Assembly: GCF_964340395.1 (NCBI RefSeq)
Contig: NC_135557.1
Coordinates: 9,245,460-9,309,459, forward strand
Direction: 5' to 3'
Length of the DNA stretch: 64,000 nucleotides
Origin: Glandiceps talaboti
Taxonomy: Eukaryota > Hemichordata > Enteropneusta > Spengelidae
This document shows positions 24,216 through 36,152 of this stretch, one piece after another. Under the pieces are notes generated by a model. The model did no database searches. It was not told where the DNA came from and saw only the letters and a list, made by a program, of their open reading frames with translations. How positions within the stretch are numbered: the first letter of the stretch is position 1; each line of letters opens with the position of its first letter. The translations under genes and the position numbers were made by a program.

Positions 24216-24539
24216 AATAAAGCTAAGATTGTGAATATATAAAATAGCAAAATGAAAATAGAATTTTAGAAACTAAAAAAAACAACAGTATTTTCCTATT
24301 ATAGAGGTAGATAAATGTGTAATGCATGTGATGTGTGAGTTCGAGAAATGTATTGTGTCAAAATGAACGTTGATGGCTCACTTCTGTAGTGAGTGTCGGA
24401 TGATACATTGTTGCAATTGGTTGCAAAGAGCCCAGACGTGCTCACTCATGTCACCTTCTCGGCACACTATATTAGACAGGGTATGCAATACAAATTTACA
24501 CATTTCAACGTATACACATTCACGACCAAACAATACCTA

Positions 24540-25223
24540 TGTTACGAGTCACAAATCTAAAATATATCCATTTAGGACATTTTGGTAAATTTTCTATATG
24601 AACTCTAAATTGAAGTCAAAAAGCATTTAAACTTTGAACAAACAGTGACATTCCGTTGCGTAACAACATAGGTCTTTGACATCTCTACATGGGGTGTTTC
24701 TGAATTGTTTGTATCAGGTACGATTGAACTGTCAACAAGTTTTATTATGACATGACTATTTTATGGTCTTTGAGATATGAACTTGTATTACTAATCTAGG
24801 GAAGATGATTGGATATTAGATCTCGGATGATATCTTTCATCATAAGACTTAAGAATACGTCATACTCTAAGAATAGAGATTTTGTGTAAACTTTGAAATG
24901 TATTTAAGTTGGGTTTTTAGCCCAGCTTGGGAGGAGAGGCGGAGACGGAGATTGGTCATGTAATAAAATCAACCAAGTGGTTAGCTTGGCGTTCGTTGAA
25001 CCAGATACGTATGTTTCGTTGTGAGTTCTACTCAACAAAATCCAAGTCGGTACGGTACCTCGTGGAAGAGATGGTTTGAGAAGAAACTAGTTGGTCGGCT
25101 AATTCAACGTTATAGTCTTAAATGGAACAGACTGACGATTGGAACAGCAGTGCGAGTGAGTACTTCCCCGTTTGAACATTAAATATCGATAAACTGCACA
25201 GTAAGCCGATCAACAGCGTTTCA
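24540..25223 (+). repeat. 5' long terminal repeat
   Basis: 684 bp, TG...CA ends, with GGTTTTTAGCCC and TGTAATAAAATCAACC in its 3' half that could serve transcription termination. It is followed by ATGATGGAGTAAATCC. Confidence 0.92.
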
Positions 25224-25444
25224 ATGATGGAGTAAATCCGGGGCTTGGCCATGTATCTGGTTCTAGAACTGACATTGTATTCTCCGAAACTAATGAACTC
25301 CGAAATGAACGATTGACACTTAAGTAATACACTGTAACAGTTGTATGATTGAACTTGATGGACCGCACCCAGTATGTTCATTTGCCGTAACTATATGAAC
25401 ACTGATGTATTAATGATTAACGTTTTTTCAACTTACAACACATA

Positions 25445-26134
25445 ATGGGACTTGACCTGTTGCCGCCCAAATTTACAGGCGATGAAATAGTGAAGAAATG
25501 GCTTTGTAAATTCGATGCATTTATTAGTTTGAAAGGATACAACGATGACCAAAGTTTGCATGCCTTCACTCTATTGCTAACTGGAGAGGCCGAACGTTGG
25601 TTTGTATCATTACCAGAAGAAGTTGCAGTCAACTGGGCTTACGTGCGACAGGCTTTCATAGGGCGTTTTCAAGATGGGGGTCCAAGATGGAAGGTGGACC
25701 AAGACTTGCAGAGAATCAAACAAAGTGATGATGAGAATATTGAAGAATATGCGTCTCGTGTAAGGGACATATTGTGTCGTTATGGTAGAGATATTAATGG
25801 CGAGGAAATATTGAGTATTTTTTTGCAGGGGATGAGACGTTCGTTATTTGGACCTGTTGTTCTGAAAGAGCCAACGAGCTTCAGAGAAGCAGTGCATTTT
25901 GCACGTTTAGCAGAAATGGTACAGGATTTGGATGGTCAAGGGAAAATGGGAGTGGAAAAGTCAACATCGGATCCAGGGGCCAGCGACCGTGACATCCTTC
26001 AGCAAACATGTGACTCTCTTACTGATGCACTCAACTTGAATACCCGTCTACATGAACAGCTTATTTCGAAGATGACATCACAAGACAAGACAAGACAAAC
26101 AGGGACGATCAACATTTCACAAGTCATGCGGTAA
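25445..26134 (+). CDS. Gag polyprotein of the LTR element
   Basis: 229 residues beginning MGLDLLPPKFTGDEIVKKWL. The middle carries the usual retrotransposon gag capsid signatures: LTGEAERWFVSLPE (about residues 46-59), a W and F helix, and the ENIEEYASRVRDILCRYG block followed by IFLQGMRRSL. Gag forms the cytoplasmic particle that packages element RNA. The frame is open to a TAA at 26,132-26,134; beyond it the same frame continues into the zinc knuckle and protease, so readthrough, or a recent mutation, would join them. No other break is seen. Confidence 0.85.
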   Translation: MGLDLLPPKFTGDEIVKKWLCKFDAFISLKGYNDDQSLHAFTLLLTGEAERWFVSLPEEVAVNWAYVRQAFIGRFQDGGPRWKVDQDLQRIKQSDDENIEEYASRVRDILCRYGRDINGEEILSIFLQGMRRSLFGPVVLKEPTSFREAVHFARLAEMVQDLDGQGKMGVEKSTSDPGASDRDILQQTCDSLTDALNLNTRLHEQLISKMTSQDKTRQTGTINISQVMR

Positions 26135-26188
26135 GACAGAACACTTTCAAATCTGATCCATACTCTCGAGAACTTAAGACTAATAGAC

Positions 26189-27028
26189 ATGGACCAACTT
26201 ATGGAGGTGATCAGATCAGGTGAACCAGTATGTCGATTATGTAACAAGCCAGGACACACTAGCCCTTCATGTGTTATGCACAGTGATCGTCAGTTAAATA
26301 GTAATAAATGTAATGCTAACTTGTCTATTAATTCACCTATGCTTAGCAGTATTAGTACAGATAAGATGCATAATAGCAATTTGATTAATGTTAGGATTTA
26401 TGGTAAGAATGTTAATGCTTTGGTCGATACAGGTTCTTCAGTTACAGTAGTTACGAGTAAATTATTGAAGGAAATACCAGAACTTAGACGTGTACAAATA
26501 GTAAAGTCTTCTCATGATTATATAACAGTAGCTTCAGGTGGTAGGTTACCAGTTCAAGGTTCAATTAATATTCCGGCTATTATAAATAATCGTAGTGTCC
26601 TTATGCCAGCTCACCTTGTAGACAATCTTAATAAGCCACTAATCATAGGTGTCGATTTCATGAAAATGCATAGAGCGATTATAGATATGGCCAAGAATAA
26701 ACTGCGTCTTCGTTCGAAGCTATTTATGCGATCAGCTGACAAATATTTAATTCCCGCGAAATCAGAATGTATTATATCTGCGCGGCTTCCATCTCACGTT
26801 GGTGATGGAATACTTGGCACCACGCCTAATATTAAATCTTTGTGTCACCTCGGCTTAGTAACAGCGCGTGTACTGGCTAAAACTGAGGATGATTTAGTTC
26901 CAATTAGAATTGCTAATGCAAGCGACAATGATGTTACTTTGAGGAGGAATACAAGGCTAGGTGTTTTTAAACCACTGTCTGAAGATGATCAATTGCATAA
27001 TATTGACTTGGCCGCTAATCAGATATAA
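26189..27028 (+). CDS. Zinc knuckle and aspartic protease region of the LTR element
   Basis: In the same frame as gag, with an open stretch back to the gag stop. CRLCNKPGHTSPSC at residues 15-28 is a CX2CX4HX4C RNA-binding knuckle. VDTGSS at 79-84 is the catalytic Asp motif of a retroviral-type protease, and LIIGVDFM near residue 155 is the second conserved protease block. The frame then runs through a LIPAKSECII segment and ends in TAA at 27,028, exactly where a connection to RT would be expected in Ty3/gypsy elements. The first in-frame ATG is at 26,189, but natural expression is more likely as a gag extension. Confidence 0.85.
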   Translation: MDQLMEVIRSGEPVCRLCNKPGHTSPSCVMHSDRQLNSNKCNANLSINSPMLSSISTDKMHNSNLINVRIYGKNVNALVDTGSSVTVVTSKLLKEIPELRRVQIVKSSHDYITVASGGRLPVQGSINIPAIINNRSVLMPAHLVDNLNKPLIIGVDFMKMHRAIIDMAKNKLRLRSKLFMRSADKYLIPAKSECIISARLPSHVGDGILGTTPNIKSLCHLGLVTARVLAKTEDDLVPIRIANASDNDVTLRRNTRLGVFKPLSEDDQLHNIDLAANQI

Positions 27029-28815
27029 CTAAAGTGTGTTCACCGATTCTTACATACAAAATTGTTGTCATAACTCATAATTGTAAACCTTGTATCCGAC
27101 CGCATCATGTACTTACTTTTACCTTTTCCTTTCATCCTTGGAGTTGCTTTGATGAATATTCTGTTTGATAGAGTTTACTTAGTATATTTTTGTTAGGGTT
27201 CTTTACTATAGTATGTTTGAGTGCACAGTATGATTGAGTGAGTGTTTGTACAGTCTGGCCTGACGCTGAATAATTGTGATGTTATGATCGGGAAATATTC
27301 GTTAATTGGCAACTCACCAGACATAAAACTCATTACTAATTTGTTTATTTTCATCTGCGTGTGTATTATTTCATAATATTTCAATAAATTAGTCCCAAAG
27401 TCTTTATGATCAGAGGTACATGTGTTCCTTTTCATGATTCTAGCTTCCATTTCATTTAAGTGTTTGATCATTTCATGCTTTCATACATCTGCTGAACTTC
27501 AAGTGACATAGTTGTCCATTTGTTTTTTTTTGTTTTTCATTTGTGGCAATACTGTTTATTGATTAAGCTCAATATCTTGAGTATGTTTACCACCTCGATA
27601 TGAAAAAAGGTTCCCTTTGTTTGATAGTTTCTTTTGGATTATTTGGTTATCTCTGCCGATAAGTTTCAAGTTCAAATAACTATTATTCTTTGTTAGATAG
27701 CGGGTGTGTTTCAATTAGGTGCTGACAGGTATATATAGGTTTGAGTTACGTTAAAGTTGGCATTTTCGACTGTTTTAGGGTACTACCGACTTACATGTAC
27801 AGTCAGAAGGTTCCTTGGCAAACCACTTCAGTTCTGAACGCAGAACAATGTTATATTGTTTACCTAGGGACAAGCATGCATTCTTTCTGTAGATTGGTTA
27901 GTTTACGTTTGTTTACCCTTCTCAAGATGATACGTATATGTGACACACAGTGAAGTGGGTTATATAATATTACGAAATACATATTGCGATAAGGCCCTCT
28001 GACACGCTTATTTACGAAGTGCTTTATGGGTTGACACAGTCCATTGACATTTGCACATTACTTTGTGTGATATAGATATGTATTTATTAGTCATGACGTA
28101 GCGATTGACGTTGACTGACTATTTTCATGATAAGAATCCTCTATGGTTCATTTTACGTATTTGACAATAATAGGGTGCGTTTGATGTCGTCCTTGAACAT
28201 ATATGCAATAACACGGCATCATCTCCCCGCTACTTGCGACATTACGTAACCTTTATGGCTTGCGAAAATTACGAATTTATACTATGCTTTGATGCGATAA
28301 CAATTAGTGATTATGCGTAAGATATATTGTCTTAGACTGGCATACTGACAACCGATTATCATTTAGATACTCTTTATTATATGATAGCTTATTAGGTATG
28401 ATATGTTTACATTTTATTCTTTTATTCGACTCCTTTTACATATATTATTACATATACCGGAGCAACAATTACTCATTTTGACTTTGATCTGAGATTTTTT
28501 CCAATCATTAATTTGGGCTGTTTTTATTAGTTCAACGTAATTATTAGAATATTCTGTCAAAGTTGGAGTTATTTTTTAAGTGATACATTTTAAGTCACAT
28601 GATAACTGATTCAATTTTGATTTACAACAATGTAGCATTACTACTCGTATTTTATTTCAAGTATTGCATATCAATTTTTAGTTTCATTTTTTTAACAATT
28701 CACTTTCTTTACTTTATATTTCTTAGTTAGGCAAGATGGTACGATATTTTTCGCGAGGAGAGATGTCAATCATTTATGTTGAAGCGAGGGCGCTTCTCAG
28801 TGAAGGTGGGCGCTG
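27029..28815. other. Internal non-coding part of the LTR element
   Basis: 1.8 kb with no RT (no YXDD block), RNase H or integrase motif in any frame. It is AT-rich, and the ORFs present are short and unrecognised. The purine-rich GTGAAGGTGGGCGCTG just before 28,816 may act as the polypurine tract. Confidence 0.65.
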
Positions 28816-29499
28816 TGTTACGAGTCACAAATCTAAAATATATCCATTTAGGACATTTTGGTAAATTTTCTATATGAACTCTAAATTGAAGTCAAAAAGC
28901 ATTTAAACTTTGAACAAACAGTGACATTCCGTTGCGTAACAACATAGGTCTTTGACATCTCTACATGGGGTGTTTCTGAATTGTTTGTATCAGGTACGAT
29001 TGAACTGTCAACAAGTTTTATTATGACATGACTATTTTATGGTCTTTGAGATATGAACTTGTATTACTAATCTAGGGAAGATGATTGGATATTAGATCTC
29101 GGATGATATCTTTCATCATAAGACTTAAGAATACGTCATACTCTAAGAATAGAGATTTTGTGTAAACTTTGAAATGTATTTAAGTTGGGTTTTTAGCCCA
29201 GCTTGGGAGGAGAGGCGGAGACGGAGATTGGTCATGTAATAAAATCAACCAAGTGGTTAGCTTGGCGTTCGTTGAACCAGATACGTATGTTTCGTTGTGA
29301 GTTCTACTCAACACAATCCAAGTCGGTACGGTACCTCGTGGAAGAGATGGTTTGAGAAGAAACTAGTTGGTCGGCTAATTCAACGTTATAGTCTTAAATG
29401 GAACAGACTGACGATTGGAACAGCAGTGCGAGTGAGTACTTCCCCGTTTGAACATTAAATATCGATAAACTGCACAGTAAGCCGATCAACAGCGTTTCA
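28816..29499 (+). repeat. 3' long terminal repeat
   Basis: 684 bp, matching the 5' LTR throughout except one base noticed by eye. Followed by CCTA, the repeat of the 5' flank. Confidence 0.92.
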
Positions 29500-29503
29500 C
29501 CTA

Positions 29504-31250
29504 CAAAAAATTCACAATTAATCGACACTGTCTTACAAGTAAATATTCTATAACCAGAATGTTTATATTTTAACGATAACTCATGAAAATATAAAGGAAA
29601 AACTACGCCGATTTTCTGGATGCGTGCGTTAACGATTACCGTAACATGGTATACGCAGAGAGCCCGAGTGTTTCCGCTTCGTCGCAAAGCAGGCATTGCC
29701 TTAATGTACGATATGTACACATGTGTGTTTCGATCGATCTCGACTCGATGGTGTACGGCCTTGATCTTGTTGCAATCGGCCTTCTTTATCTTCAAGTTGT
29801 TGGTAAGGCCATGGAAGTATAACCCACGGTAACACCTATGTGTTTGCTTTGACATCATGCCTTCATTGCTTCATCATTGGCAATATATTACAGTGGTCAC
29901 CGAACGTGATTACATATGAGCAGGTTCACGTTTACAGTGATTGTTTTACCTGTCTTTTTCCAGAGTTTAATTACGTCTATCACGTTGTGGTAGTTGCAGT
30001 AAATCATTTTTGAAAATGTTGCTTTCAGTTTAGTCATTGCTTTTATTTATCTTGTAATCCAACTTATTTGTTTATGGGTAAGTTTTCCCGAATAATAGTT
30101 GTAAAATTTGTTTATAAAAAACCGACGAAAGACAGTGCCGGGACAGTGTCTTTATCAAAAGTTCATTGTGAATTTATTACATGTTCCGGGGCCGTGCGTG
30201 AAACAAGTAACGTTGCATTCTAGACTAGCGCCTGTTCAGAAAATGTATCGGCTTATATAATTTACCGCCCCACAAACATCGCCTTATCTACTATCAGTAA
30301 ATCGAATGCCTAACGTATACATATCAATTTTAAGTTTTACTGTCAAAATATACCAAAGACAAGGTGAAGCAGTATCATTATTTTCAATTTTCCACTGCAC
30401 ACACAGTTCTGGACCATTCTAAATTTCCGCGCCTTTTTTGCAAGTTTCCAGTCACGTAACAACACTTTGTAAATACTTGTTAGTATGTGTCAAAAGTATT
30501 AATTGTTGCATTTTTGGTGTGCAACAGTATATTCCATATGAGGTTTATTTTCAGTGCTTATTTTCTTTGTCATACAATAAACAGCAGCTGTAGACTATAG
30601 TTAGTGCTGTTTTATTTATATTTTATAAAATGCTACTTTCAGTCAATCTTGAAGTGTTAATTTTACACAAATGTCTATGTACCCCACCCCCCATATAATA
30701 AATAATAATTATAAAAAAGAAATCACATGTGGTGTAACAATATCTAAGAATAAATCTAGGTTTCCTTGCACCTAGAAAATCTGAAGTACTAGTGTGAGTT
30801 TAGTGTCAAAAGCAACATGGTCTTCATAATTTAATCATAAATTGTCATTAGTTTGATTTGCTGTATTTTATTTCATCTAAATACATTGGTCCAAAATATC
30901 CAACTTCAGAGACAATGCCTCGCTGCATCATCCATTAAATCCCCATGTCAGCATTATTGAGGAAACTTAATTTGTCCAGTACTCTTTCTAATGGAAATAG
31001 TGTTTTTGCTAAGGGATAGGAACCCCTGTAACAGGAAGTAGCAAATCCGGTAAAACTGGCACAGTTTCTCATAATTTATTTACAAGGATTGTGGTGGGGA
31101 ACCCTGGTAAAATGAAAGGAGAACTAAGGTAAATTTGGGCTACTTACCGCCCTTAACAAAAACACTGAAACAACACTACCACAGCTATGTCTCCTTCCAT
31201 TTACCTGTGCGGCTTGAACAAGGGTTACTTCTGGTATGTCCACTCTTTCA
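29504..31250. other. Intergenic DNA with no gene seen
   Basis: AT-rich unique-looking sequence; the open frame at 29,620-29,832 and its antisense have no recognisable feature. Confidence 0.5.
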
Positions 31251-31251
31251 T

Positions 31252-31917
31252 TTACATGTATTTCCACTTGTATAAAATAATACACACTCTTGGTTTCTTG
31301 GTGACAGCTATACTGAAGGGGCATAAGCATGGCAAGGAAAAATCATGTTCCTTGGCAATACCTTTAAAGGCACATTTCTGTGTATGTAAACCAAACTCTT
31401 GCAAAGGCACAACTTTGGAACACCCAACATTTGCAAAGTCACACACAATATCCAGGACGACAACATATTGGACAGCACTAAATGGGACACATACAACATT
31501 ATCTGGTACAGTACGTAGACGACAGACAGGACACGTAGTTGATTCTTCAAACCATTTACATACACAAACAGAACAAAAAACATGGGGGCCACTGCATACC
31601 ATTACCAGTTGAACTGGTTCATCAACAATATCTCTACAAATAGGGCTTTCCATTTCTTGGCTTGCAGAGGAGAAACATGACCTGGACAAGTTTAACGTTG
31701 ACCTTAACTTCTTGCCATCATGCTGCTGTACAGCAAGGATAAGGGCTTCTGCAATTGACTGAGGAGAGGAAGCTGCTGGTCCTCTACTACTTTGGTTGGT
31801 GTCAGTGGTGGTCGTCCCCTCCTGCTTTCCCTTTTCGACCACTTTTACACCGGGTCTCACACACATTACACTTGCCAACTCTCGCATGCTTGCTCCACAC
31901 AGCCAACCGAGTTCCAT
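31252..31917 (-). CDS. RING-type protein with a second CX6C-HX3C zinc finger
   Basis: A 221-codon frame. Residues 91-132 form a RING-like cluster: C94, C108, H112, C115, C118, C129 and C132 in the order PIC...VCSGPHVFCSVCVCKWF...CPVC. The first zinc ligand is missing: SPIC stands where CPIC is expected (AGC codon). After a 26-residue spacer, C159, C166, H178 and C182 (DFANVGCSKVVPLQEFGLHT) make a TRAF/RAG1-like finger. RING proteins are usually E3 ubiquitin ligases; the RING plus finger order is that of the RAG1 N-terminal region and of RAG1-N-like invertebrate transposon proteins, and also of TRAF and SIAH relatives. The last 35 residues look like intron read-through, so the ORF may be an exon of a longer gene or a decayed fragment. 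Confidence 0.6.
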   Translation of the reverse strand: MELGWLCGASMRELASVMCVRPGVKVVEKGKQEGTTTTDTNQSSRGPAASSPQSIAEALILAVQQHDGKKLRSTLNLSRSCFSSASQEMESPICRDIVDEPVQLVMVCSGPHVFCSVCVCKWFEESTTCPVCRLRTVPDNVVCVPFSAVQYVVVLDIVCDFANVGCSKVVPLQEFGLHTQKCAFKGIAKEHDFSLPCLCPFSIAVTKKPRVCIILYKWKYM

Positions 31918-33005
31918 GATTGTACGGTTTACCTATTTTTTGGCCATTGCGAATGACGTTGTCACCCGTTTACACACATAGCAGAAATGGGTAGGATGGA
32001 CGTCTGGCTCGTCCCCTGAAACATTTACTTCAAAACATTCTCGTAACAATTCGCTAAAATCGTTAAAGGAAAATGGTTTCTCGTTAAATTATGAACTACA
32101 CATGCGACAACTTGTCTTCAAAATATTCTTGTGGAACTCCAGAGATTTGTCCCTGGACATTTGGTAAGAGTAGCTTAGCTATACCGGCAGACGACAACTT
32201 ATACGGCTTAAATTTGGCGCTATTGTATACGTAAACAATACAGTAACCATGGGCACGGGCAGCATAACAGGTCATTCACGCATCGATTCACACCACACAC
32301 ACCATAGCGCACCATTAACTTAAAAAAAAAAAAACGAGCACAGTCACTACGCTCAAAACACAAAAACAAAGGTAGCTATAACACATAGAATCGGTTTGCT
32401 CAAAATTTTATTCGGTTTTCGATATTATATTGGATGATAAATTACATATCACAAATCCCAAACTCGCGAATTCACTCACCTCGTTACATATAACGATCGC
32501 CCACGTACCTGCTTTACGATCCATATATCTTCTGTCAGACGAGATGGATTCCGTGTACACTCCAGAATTTTACAGTTTGTGTGATGGAAATGCATATTTC
32601 ACAAATAAAAACTTACAAAGGACGTCACAAACGGCTAAACAGAGCGATAGTTTTACGGATAACCGTGCAATTGAAACACATGGTGTAGCGACCTCGTCAA
32701 TTCTCGTCATATTTTATAATCCCGTGAGAAAAAAAAAACTGCTGTTCCGTTTACTTCAACTAAATTAGCATATAGTGCGCTGGCGAAACGCTTGTGTCCC
32801 CCCCCCCTTTCCGATTTCAAAGAAGAATGAATACCCAGCATTGCAGGTTCCAATCATATATCAACATGTAATTTTACAATATAAAATGAGACAACATACA
32901 TTTAAATAATCGTTTGAAGTGAGTTCAAAGAAAAAGTTAAGACATTCAATGTCAGTTTCATAAAATAGGGAAAAGTTTATTTTGTCAACCTCTATAAAAG
33001 AACTT
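31918..33005. other. No gene recognised
   Basis: Includes an unrecognised 112-codon plus-strand open frame (32,430-32,768) of ordinary composition and poly-A and poly-C runs. There is not enough support to call a gene. Confidence 0.45.
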
Positions 33006-33009
33006 ATCT

Positions 33010-33400
33010 CTCTCAAGATATATAAATGTTAATTTCTGTACCGTCTTCACGATGACATCAGTTTAAAATCCCACTTCAATTTGTCATCAAGAATGGAATC
33101 AAAATACGTGTACTTCAATACTTGTTCAGTTTCCTCTTTGTGTACGTTTGTATAATGGTATTCTCAGTGCTTTGTCGACACTTCCGAATGTCAATATTAA
33201 CATATCGTCATCTTGGTGAAATTTAAGTTTAAATATGAATTGTCAAACCACTTTACAAAAACATCCAGTGTAGTTCTGTGGTGTTGTTCTGACCCCTTAA
33301 GAAAGCCGTAAGAGGTTAAACCAATGTACTATCATCTGCAAACTTAACAAGAAATTTTCGTTCATGGTTACTCCTCTCATTTATAAGAGAGATGAGAGAG
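33010..33400 (-). pseudogene. Non-LTR reverse transcriptase relic
   Basis: The minus strand reads INERSNHERKFLVKFADDSTL near 33,385-33,320, the FADD catalytic box of a LINE RT, and further on EQVLKYTYF and SILDDKLKWDF near 33,120-33,060, the 'YLG..LD.KL.W' region. Stops and frameshifts lie between. The spacing is that of an RT palm to thumb, so only about 390 bp of the element remain. Confidence 0.65.
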
Positions 33401-33631
33401 GAAACGCCCTCAGAAAAGTGAACTGGGTCGAACTAGCGTCCAGTCACGTAGACTTTATTGCATATACGCTACGCTCGTCATTTTGGCCTCAACTCAATTC
33501 AACACCGACGCCGAGAGACCACGTGGTCTCAGCTTGGAGGTCACAAACTATATAGATGTAAACTCGCAAATTAAACCACCAACAAACATTTGATAATTGT
33601 CTTTACAGTAATTAAAACAATCGAGCATCGT

Positions 33632-33632
33632 C

Positions 33633-33666
<34 letters not shown>

Positions 33667-33671
33667 TCATC

Positions 33672-33704
<33 letters not shown>
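33632..33704. repeat. (CAA)n microsatellite
   Basis: CAA repeats with a TCATCA interruption; a second CAA/CGA tract lies at 33,839-33,920. Confidence 0.95.
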
Positions 33705-33838
33705 AAGTCATGTATGTTTATTCAATTTGTTAAATTAACAATAGGTCATACATGAATATTAGCACCATCAGACAGTGTATATTGTCTTTAGGGACACGCT
33801 AACTTCACAATAAAAGAATATAATGCAATGCTAGACTA

Positions 33839-33839
33839 T

Positions 33840-33917
<78 letters not shown>

Positions 33918-33932
33918 GAGGACAACAACAGC
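33839..33932. repeat. (CAA)n(CGA)n microsatellite
   Basis: CAACAA units change to CGACGA units near 33,883, then GAGGAG and CAACAGCAG. It gives a false poly-Asn/poly-Asp frame. Confidence 0.95.
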
Positions 33933-34159
33933 AGCAGGCACACGTTTTACTTGTTTTCTTTGTGCTTTGTCACGTCCAACATTTACTCATGCAGCCCTTT
34001 TAAAAACTTCGTGCAAGACTTCGGAAATTTCTAGAACATATTGATATCATAGTCATTTTCATAATGCATAATTTCTTTGTACATAATTTCATCTTCCTCA
34101 AATTTTCATTAGTGATACAACCAATAAAAGATTATTCAATTGGGTAGCCCTGTTGTCTT

Positions 34160-35410
34160 TATGTAGCGGTTTGGTAGTATGACGCCACCAACGTTCGTCT
34201 TGGTTTGTGCTTTTGGGTGGTCATGTGATGTGTTTTGTTGTTGTTAACGAATGGCGGAAACTGAGTTGCATCTAACTGTGCACACTCCTTTAAATTTCAT
34301 TTATATGGCCTTTTATCGTTAATGAACAGACTGAATTTTGTTCCTGCTACTGAATCTAGGACCAGTGAAGCTGATGCTCCAAGGCAAAGGAGCTGATCGA
34401 CATAATTAATGCTGTTGGGTCGAAGATAAATCATGTAGTCGGCGAAGCCAGCAAACTTGATGTTGCGTCAAGTACCAATGCCTATGGCCTTATACTTCAT
34501 TTGGTATCGTATGGTCAGTATAACGACAAACCCTTAATTTCTTTATCTCGGTGTGTTCCAGTCATCGCAGGGACATCAGATTACTGGTCAGCTTGTTGAA
34601 TCAGAGAGTTCTACAAGAAGTTTGACTATCTGATACTTTTGATTTCTTGGTCAACTATTCTGTATCCTCAAAGAGACCATGTGCATTATACAAATGAGGC
34701 AATCTTTCCTCATCGTCGCATTTAAATATAATGAGCTACGTCCTGTACATGCATTATGTTAGACGTTTGCCGTTGAACATTGCCTGTAATTATCAACGAC
34801 AGTGAACGCTATCCTGTGTGATTACCTTCATTGATTGATATTTCCTATCATCGAACGCTTTCCTGATTACCTAATACTACAATCGCTGTATACGGATAGA
34901 GTTGCTGTAGTTGTGTGTGTGTGTCGTAAGATTGCTGAACAAGCCGTCGCGATTACCAGCTGTTAAAACCCTACAACTAGTTATCATCGTGTAGAGTTGT
35001 GTGGAATACTTTAAAGCTGGGTATCCGTGATTAAGGAATATATACTTTGTGAACATTTATAGTAACTTTGTAACTGTAATTAAGGAATAGACACTTTGTG
35101 AACATTTATAGTAACTTTGTAACTGTAATCACTTTGTTTTAGCATATCCATTGTAATAACCTTTGTAGAATACTTTTGTATACATCTTTTACTGTAATAT
35201 TTCCAGAAAGATTTAGCTTTAGTGAACTTTGTAAATACTTTCCAGAAACTCTTAAACTATTTGTATTGACTATGGTCAAAACTCAATATTATCCTGAAGT
35301 CACAATAATAACGTTAGTTACTGTTATATCTGTGTCCAGTGATATTATATATGTATGTGAGCAACACTAATACGACTAAAAGCCCCCACGATCATGCACT
35401 AGTCAATGTT
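34160..35410. other. Unrecognised region, possibly LTR-like, with a 50-bp duplication
   Basis: It opens with TGTAGCGGTTTGGTAGTATG, which recalls the TGTAGCC start of the solo LTR at 41,978. A 50-bp unit containing CACTTTGTGAACATTTATAG is repeated in tandem at 35,028-35,130. An open stretch near 34,385-34,510 (KELIDIINAVGSKINHVVGE) may be a gag-like or host fragment. Ends and target duplication were not found. Confidence 0.3.
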
Positions 35411-36117
35411 TATACACAGTCCCTTTCTAAATGTAATTATAGTGATACCTGTATTGTTTGAACCGAGTACATACAGCTTATATTTATATGCTAGCCATCA
35501 AGGCAAGTGTTGAGGGTTTATTGAAAACGAAAAGAATACATAAGTTTGCTTTCACATCGATAACGTTACCGTAAAGGTGTTCATTTCTTTCCTTGAACTT
35601 TCTTCACTGGTGCTACAGGCATTGTGGTTGGCTACAATGTTGATATGTATCATTCTAAATCAAGTGTAAACGAAATGCCTCCTGTGAGGGACAGAGAACA
35701 TTTAACCGGATGTAACTGAATGCCTTCCATGAATACAAAACACTTTGGGTTAATTCCAACCACCGTCCTTAGTATGCAACATAAGAGCCACTTATAATGG
35801 TACACAATTTTTTAAAGCATTTGGTATATCCCTTAATTGGTAAATGATGTGTGTCAACATGTGTTTTGTTACCATCGATGTAACATCAATGTCATAAACC
35901 TGCTTATCCAGCCTTCAGTTTAGCAAGACAGTCACATTCTAAATCAATTGCTTTTCAATGTGGTACATTACTCCATTAGGTGATATTTTTTCTGCTGCTG
36001 TGCGATTCTAGTGTGAAATCGAGACATGGAAGAATGTTCGTCCATGGTAAATGTGTGAGACTTATTACATGGAGGGAATGATGTCAAAATCCATGACATG
36101 TTTTCTACAGTTTTTTT

Positions 36118-36152
<35 letters not shown>

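Larger units (their letters stand above)
24540..29499 (+). mobile_element. Young LTR retrotransposon with gag and protease only
   Basis: The two LTRs are each 684 bp, start TGTTACGAG and end GTTTCA; I found one difference between them (A at the 5' LTR, C at 29,314). The 4-bp CCTA flanks both sides (24,536-24,539 and 29,500-29,503). Between the LTRs lie gag and aspartic protease of Ty3/gypsy style, then 1.8 kb without reverse transcriptase, RNase H or integrase. The element would need enzymes supplied in trans. A TGG that might start a primer-binding site follows the 5' LTR by four bases, but no tRNA match was established. Confidence 0.9.

Noticed and set aside
25224-25245. Primer-binding site complementary to a specific tRNA
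   Set aside because: TGGAGTAAATCC is suitably placed but I could not match it to a tRNA 3' end with confidence.
25118-25381. 87-codon minus-strand frame, repeated at 29,394-29,858
   Set aside because: Antisense of the LTR; its repetition only reflects the paired LTRs.
34160-35410. A second solo LTR related to the one at 41,978
   Set aside because: Only the first bases resemble it; no matching end or target duplication was found, so it is left as an unrecognised region.
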